64,000 nt of DNA from CAYPGJ01 sp050174775 (GTDB lineage Bacteria; Planctomycetota; Phycisphaerae; Phycisphaerales; UBA1924). The DNA lies in assembly GCA_050174775.1 (NCBI GenBank), contig JBFXJP010000004.1:186001-250000 (forward strand). Direction: 5' to 3'. Positions within the stretch are counted from its first letter, which is position 1. The number at the start of each line of letters is the position of its first letter. Shown piece after piece: positions 62,154-64,000 of the stretch. Below the pieces are notes generated by a model, which searched no databases, was not told the DNA's origin, and saw only the letters and a list, made by a program, of their open reading frames with translations. The position numbers and the translations under genes are program-made.

Positions 62154-62999
62154 TCAGAACCGGACCGTGATCCCACTGAACAGGCGGACATCCTCGGCCG
62201 CGTCCGTCAGTCCGAGAACCACGCCCGCGTCCAGCTGCACATCCGCCGTCACGGCGTACGTCAGGCCGGTGCTGAACGAGGCCCGGTAGTCCGAGCCGGA
62301 GTCGCTGCTCGCCACTCCGACGTACTCCACAAACGCCCCCAGCGGCCCGATGACCTCGCGGCTCACCGTCGCCGTGTGGACGAACTCCAGGTCGAACCCG
62401 TCGTCCGCGGCGTTCCGCACGGCGTCGAACTCGGCCATCAGCCCCAGATTGAAGTCTCCGGGGAGGGAAGCGCCGAACGCGAGGATGATGCCGGGCTCGA
62501 CGTTCCCGTTGGACACGTCACGATCGCCGGTCGGGAGCTTGACGAAAGGCATGATGCCGAACGCCGTGTCGCCCGTGTCATTCCCCCACAGATTGGCCTT
62601 GAAGCGCAGCGTGAGATCTCCGATCCCGGACGCGTCGGCGCCAGCGCGGTCCTGCACACGCACGTACGGATCGAAGAGCAGCTGCAGGTCCGCGTTGTTC
62701 AGCAGGCCGATCTTCAGGTTGAACGGCGCGTAGACGTACGTGTCCGTCCGCGTGCCCTCATCCTCGCGCGAGAACTCGAGGAACGACATCTCGAGCTGCA
62801 CGTGACCGGCATCCACCGTGTACGGGCTCTCCGTCGCGTCCGGACGGTCGGGCGAGAGATCGCGCATGTGCTCGCGCGGCGTCGGGTTCCCGAGGTGGTA
62901 CATCGACTTGTCCGGCACGGGCGTCTCGAACGACTCCTGCGCGTGTGCGCTGAACGAAGCGAGCGCAACCGGTAGCAACGTGGCCGAGAGGTTCCGCAT
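62154..62999 (-). CDS. Outer-membrane beta-barrel protein (MetA-pathway/phenol transporter-like)
   Basis: A 281-residue protein with a short signal peptide (LPVALASFSAHA), then alternating hydrophobic/polar strands typical of a barrel: GHVQLEMSFLEFSRE, FNLKIGLLNNADLQLLFDPY, GDLTLRFKANLWGNDTG, IMPFVKLPTGDRDVS, FNLGLMAEFDAVRN, and a C-terminal Phe (VRLFSGITVRF) as expected for BAM recognition. It belongs to the transporter-like family known from phenol MetA pathways; substrate unknown. A TGTAAC-N4-GTTACA dyad lies 33 bases upstream, a probable operator. Confidence 0.8.
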   Translation of the reverse strand: MRNLSATLLPVALASFSAHAQESFETPVPDKSMYHLGNPTPREHMRDLSPDRPDATESPYTVDAGHVQLEMSFLEFSREDEGTRTDTYVYAPFNLKIGLLNNADLQLLFDPYVRVQDRAGADASGIGDLTLRFKANLWGNDTGDTAFGIMPFVKLPTGDRDVSNGNVEPGIILAFGASLPGDFNLGLMAEFDAVRNAADDGFDLEFVHTATVSREVIGPLGAFVEYVGVASSDSGSDYRASFSTGLTYAVTADVQLDAGVVLGLTDAAEDVRLFSGITVRF

Positions 63000-63031
63000 G
63001 TCTGTGCTCCGAGAGGTGCGTGGCGCGTGAA

Positions 63032-63047
63032 TGTAACCAGTGTTACA
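63032..63047. promoter_or_regulatory. TGTAAC-N4-GTTACA operator-like dyad
   Basis: A perfect 16-base palindrome (two 6-base arms, centre CAGT) between the outer-membrane protein gene and fumC. The layout matches TetR-type operators. It is 33 bases upstream of the former, 82 bases upstream of the latter. Confidence 0.6.
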
Positions 63048-63128
63048 GAAGTGTCAACTCGACGATTGTCACCCTTGCCCTGCTACCCTTTCGGTTCGAA
63101 CACCCTCGAAACACGAGCGGAGCACTGC

Positions 63129-64000
63129 ATGACCACGGCTACCAGCGGCCCCCTGACCGGGGGAGGCGACACCCGCACCGAGAAGGACACCATGGGCGAG
63201 ATGCGCGTCCCCGCGAGCGCGCTCTACGGCGCCTCGACCCAGCGCGCCGTACTCAACTTCCCCATGTCCGGCCGACCCCTCCCGCGCGCCATCATCGAGG
63301 CGTACGCCCTCATCAAGGCCGCCTGCGCCAAGGCCAACCGCGAGCTCGGCATCCTGTCCGAAGACCGCGCCGCCGCCATCACCGCGGCCTGCAAACGCAT
63401 CATCGCGGGCGACCTTCCCACCCCGCCCGGCGCCGAGCCGTTCGCGTTTCACTTCCCGGTCGACGTCTTCCAGACCGGCTCCGGCACCTCGACCAACATG
63501 AACGTCAACGAGGTCATCGCGAACCTCGTCTGTCTCGCGCGCAACGCGCCGATCGGCTCCTCCAAGTCCAAGGAGTACCTCGACGCGGGCGGCACCCATC
63601 CCAACGACCACGTCAACATGGGGCAGTCGTCCAACGACACATTCCCCACCGCCATGCACGTGGCCGCGGCGCGCGCCATCCACGACGAACTCCTCCCCGC
63701 CATCCGCAAATGCGAGTCCGCGCTCCACAAGCTCGAGGTCTCCTTCAACCACGTCATCAAGATCGGGCGCACCCACCTGCAGGACGCCACGCCCATCCGG
63801 CTCGGCCAGGAATTCTCCGGCTACGCCTCCCAGATGAAGCACGCCGAGAGGCGCTGCAAGGAGGCCCTTGTCGCGCTCGCGGAACTCCCGCTCGGCGGCA
63901 CGGCCGTGGGCACCGGCATCAACACGCACCACGACTTCCCGCGTCTCGTCGCGCACGAGCTCTCCGCAGTCACGCACGTCCCCTTCCGGGAGGCCACCAA
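63129..64000 (+). CDS. fumC: Class II fumarate hydratase, cut by window end
   Basis: The first 290 codons are present. The enzyme interconverts fumarate and malate in the TCA cycle. Signatures: TMGEMRVPASALYGASTQRA, FQTGSGTSTNMNVNEVIANL, GGTHPNDHVNMGQSSNDTFP, IGRTHLQDATPIRLGQEFSG and LPLGGTAVGTGINTH. The catalytic GSSxMPxKxN loop would lie beyond the end. GGAG lies before ATG 63129. The stop was not reached because of the window edge. Confidence 0.96.
   Translation, partial: MTTATSGPLTGGGDTRTEKDTMGEMRVPASALYGASTQRAVLNFPMSGRPLPRAIIEAYALIKAACAKANRELGILSEDRAAAITAACKRIIAGDLPTPPGAEPFAFHFPVDVFQTGSGTSTNMNVNEVIANLVCLARNAPIGSSKSKEYLDAGGTHPNDHVNMGQSSNDTFPTAMHVAAARAIHDELLPAIRKCESALHKLEVSFNHVIKIGRTHLQDATPIRLGQEFSGYASQMKHAERRCKEALVALAELPLGGTAVGTGINTHHDFPRLVAHELSAVTHVPFREAT

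Noticed and set aside
60184..62289. Open frame of 701 codons antisense to the chemoreceptor and carbonic anhydrase genes
   Set aside because: Shadow frame; both antisense genes have intact motifs.

Overview
The window is high-GC DNA that reads like a chromosomal segment of a flagellated planctomycete, most likely class Phycisphaerae. Support for this comes from two exported proteins ending in a PAPG + hydrophobic helix + Arg-rich tail (a PEP-CTERM-like sorting signal), exported proteins with NxxGxxxF repeats and dockerin-like Ca-loops at the C-terminus, a bacterial topoisomerase VI pair, a three-flagellin locus, and many TAnnnT boxes placed right in front of start codons. The phylum call is inferred from these traits, not from a phylogenetic marker. 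I saw no rRNA, tRNA, CRISPR array, insertion sequence or prophage.

Layout. 1-10.5 kb: late flagellar locus on the + strand: flgN-like (cut by the window edge), flgK, an oversized flgL, fliW, csrA and three flagellin genes, with hairpin terminators after each flagellin. 10.5-22.6 kb: mixed housekeeping: a PAPG-tailed exported protein, pgi and hpt (divergent), a PH-domain membrane protein, an Fn3-repeat/dockerin protein, ferredoxin-NADP reductase, a zinc-ribbon protein, an fchA-like gene coupled to an SDR threonine dehydrogenase-like gene, and three exported or unknown proteins. 22.7-28.2 kb: a four-gene operon (membrane-anchored TPR protein, FlgN-like coiled coil, soluble NtrB-type kinase, NtrC-type sigma-54 activator) that probably controls flagellar genes. 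28.2-34.1 kb: exported FKBP isomerase, XerC/D recombinase, a lipoprotein, a TolB-like propeller protein and an ANTAR regulator, all on the - strand. 34.2-38.5 kb: topoisomerase VI A and B and an unknown protein. 38.5-50.9 kb: cupin, zinc-ribbon membrane protein, a second PAPG protein, ndk, a Cys-rich exported protein, a TonB-like protein, a TlpA-like thioredoxin, two tandem Ca/Na exchangers, trpE, HU, and a clpS/2-hydroxyacid dehydrogenase/thiF operon. 50.9-59 kb: tatD, transglutaminase-like protein, nnrD, pdxJ, SGNH-like protein and two tandem exported NxxGxxxF/dockerin paralogues. 59-64 kb: a c-haem chemoreceptor, exported beta-carbonic anhydrase, an outer-membrane barrel, and fumC running off the end.

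How the parts connect. FlgK/FlgL form the hook-filament junction, FliW and CsrA form the known flagellin-homeostasis switch, and the kinase/sigma-54 activator pair plus the haem chemoreceptor complete a motility theme. Three patterns cut across gene boundaries: (i) eleven genes have TAnnnT 6-10 bases before the start codon, which predicts leaderless mRNAs; (ii) the strand composition of the + strand (G-rich or C-rich) changes regionally irrespective of gene direction, with a sharp switch near 50.5-50.6 kb inside thiF; (iii) several intergenic palindromic elements, notably three hairpins at 48434-48562 and a nested palindrome at 37572-37647, are not explained by the adjacent genes.
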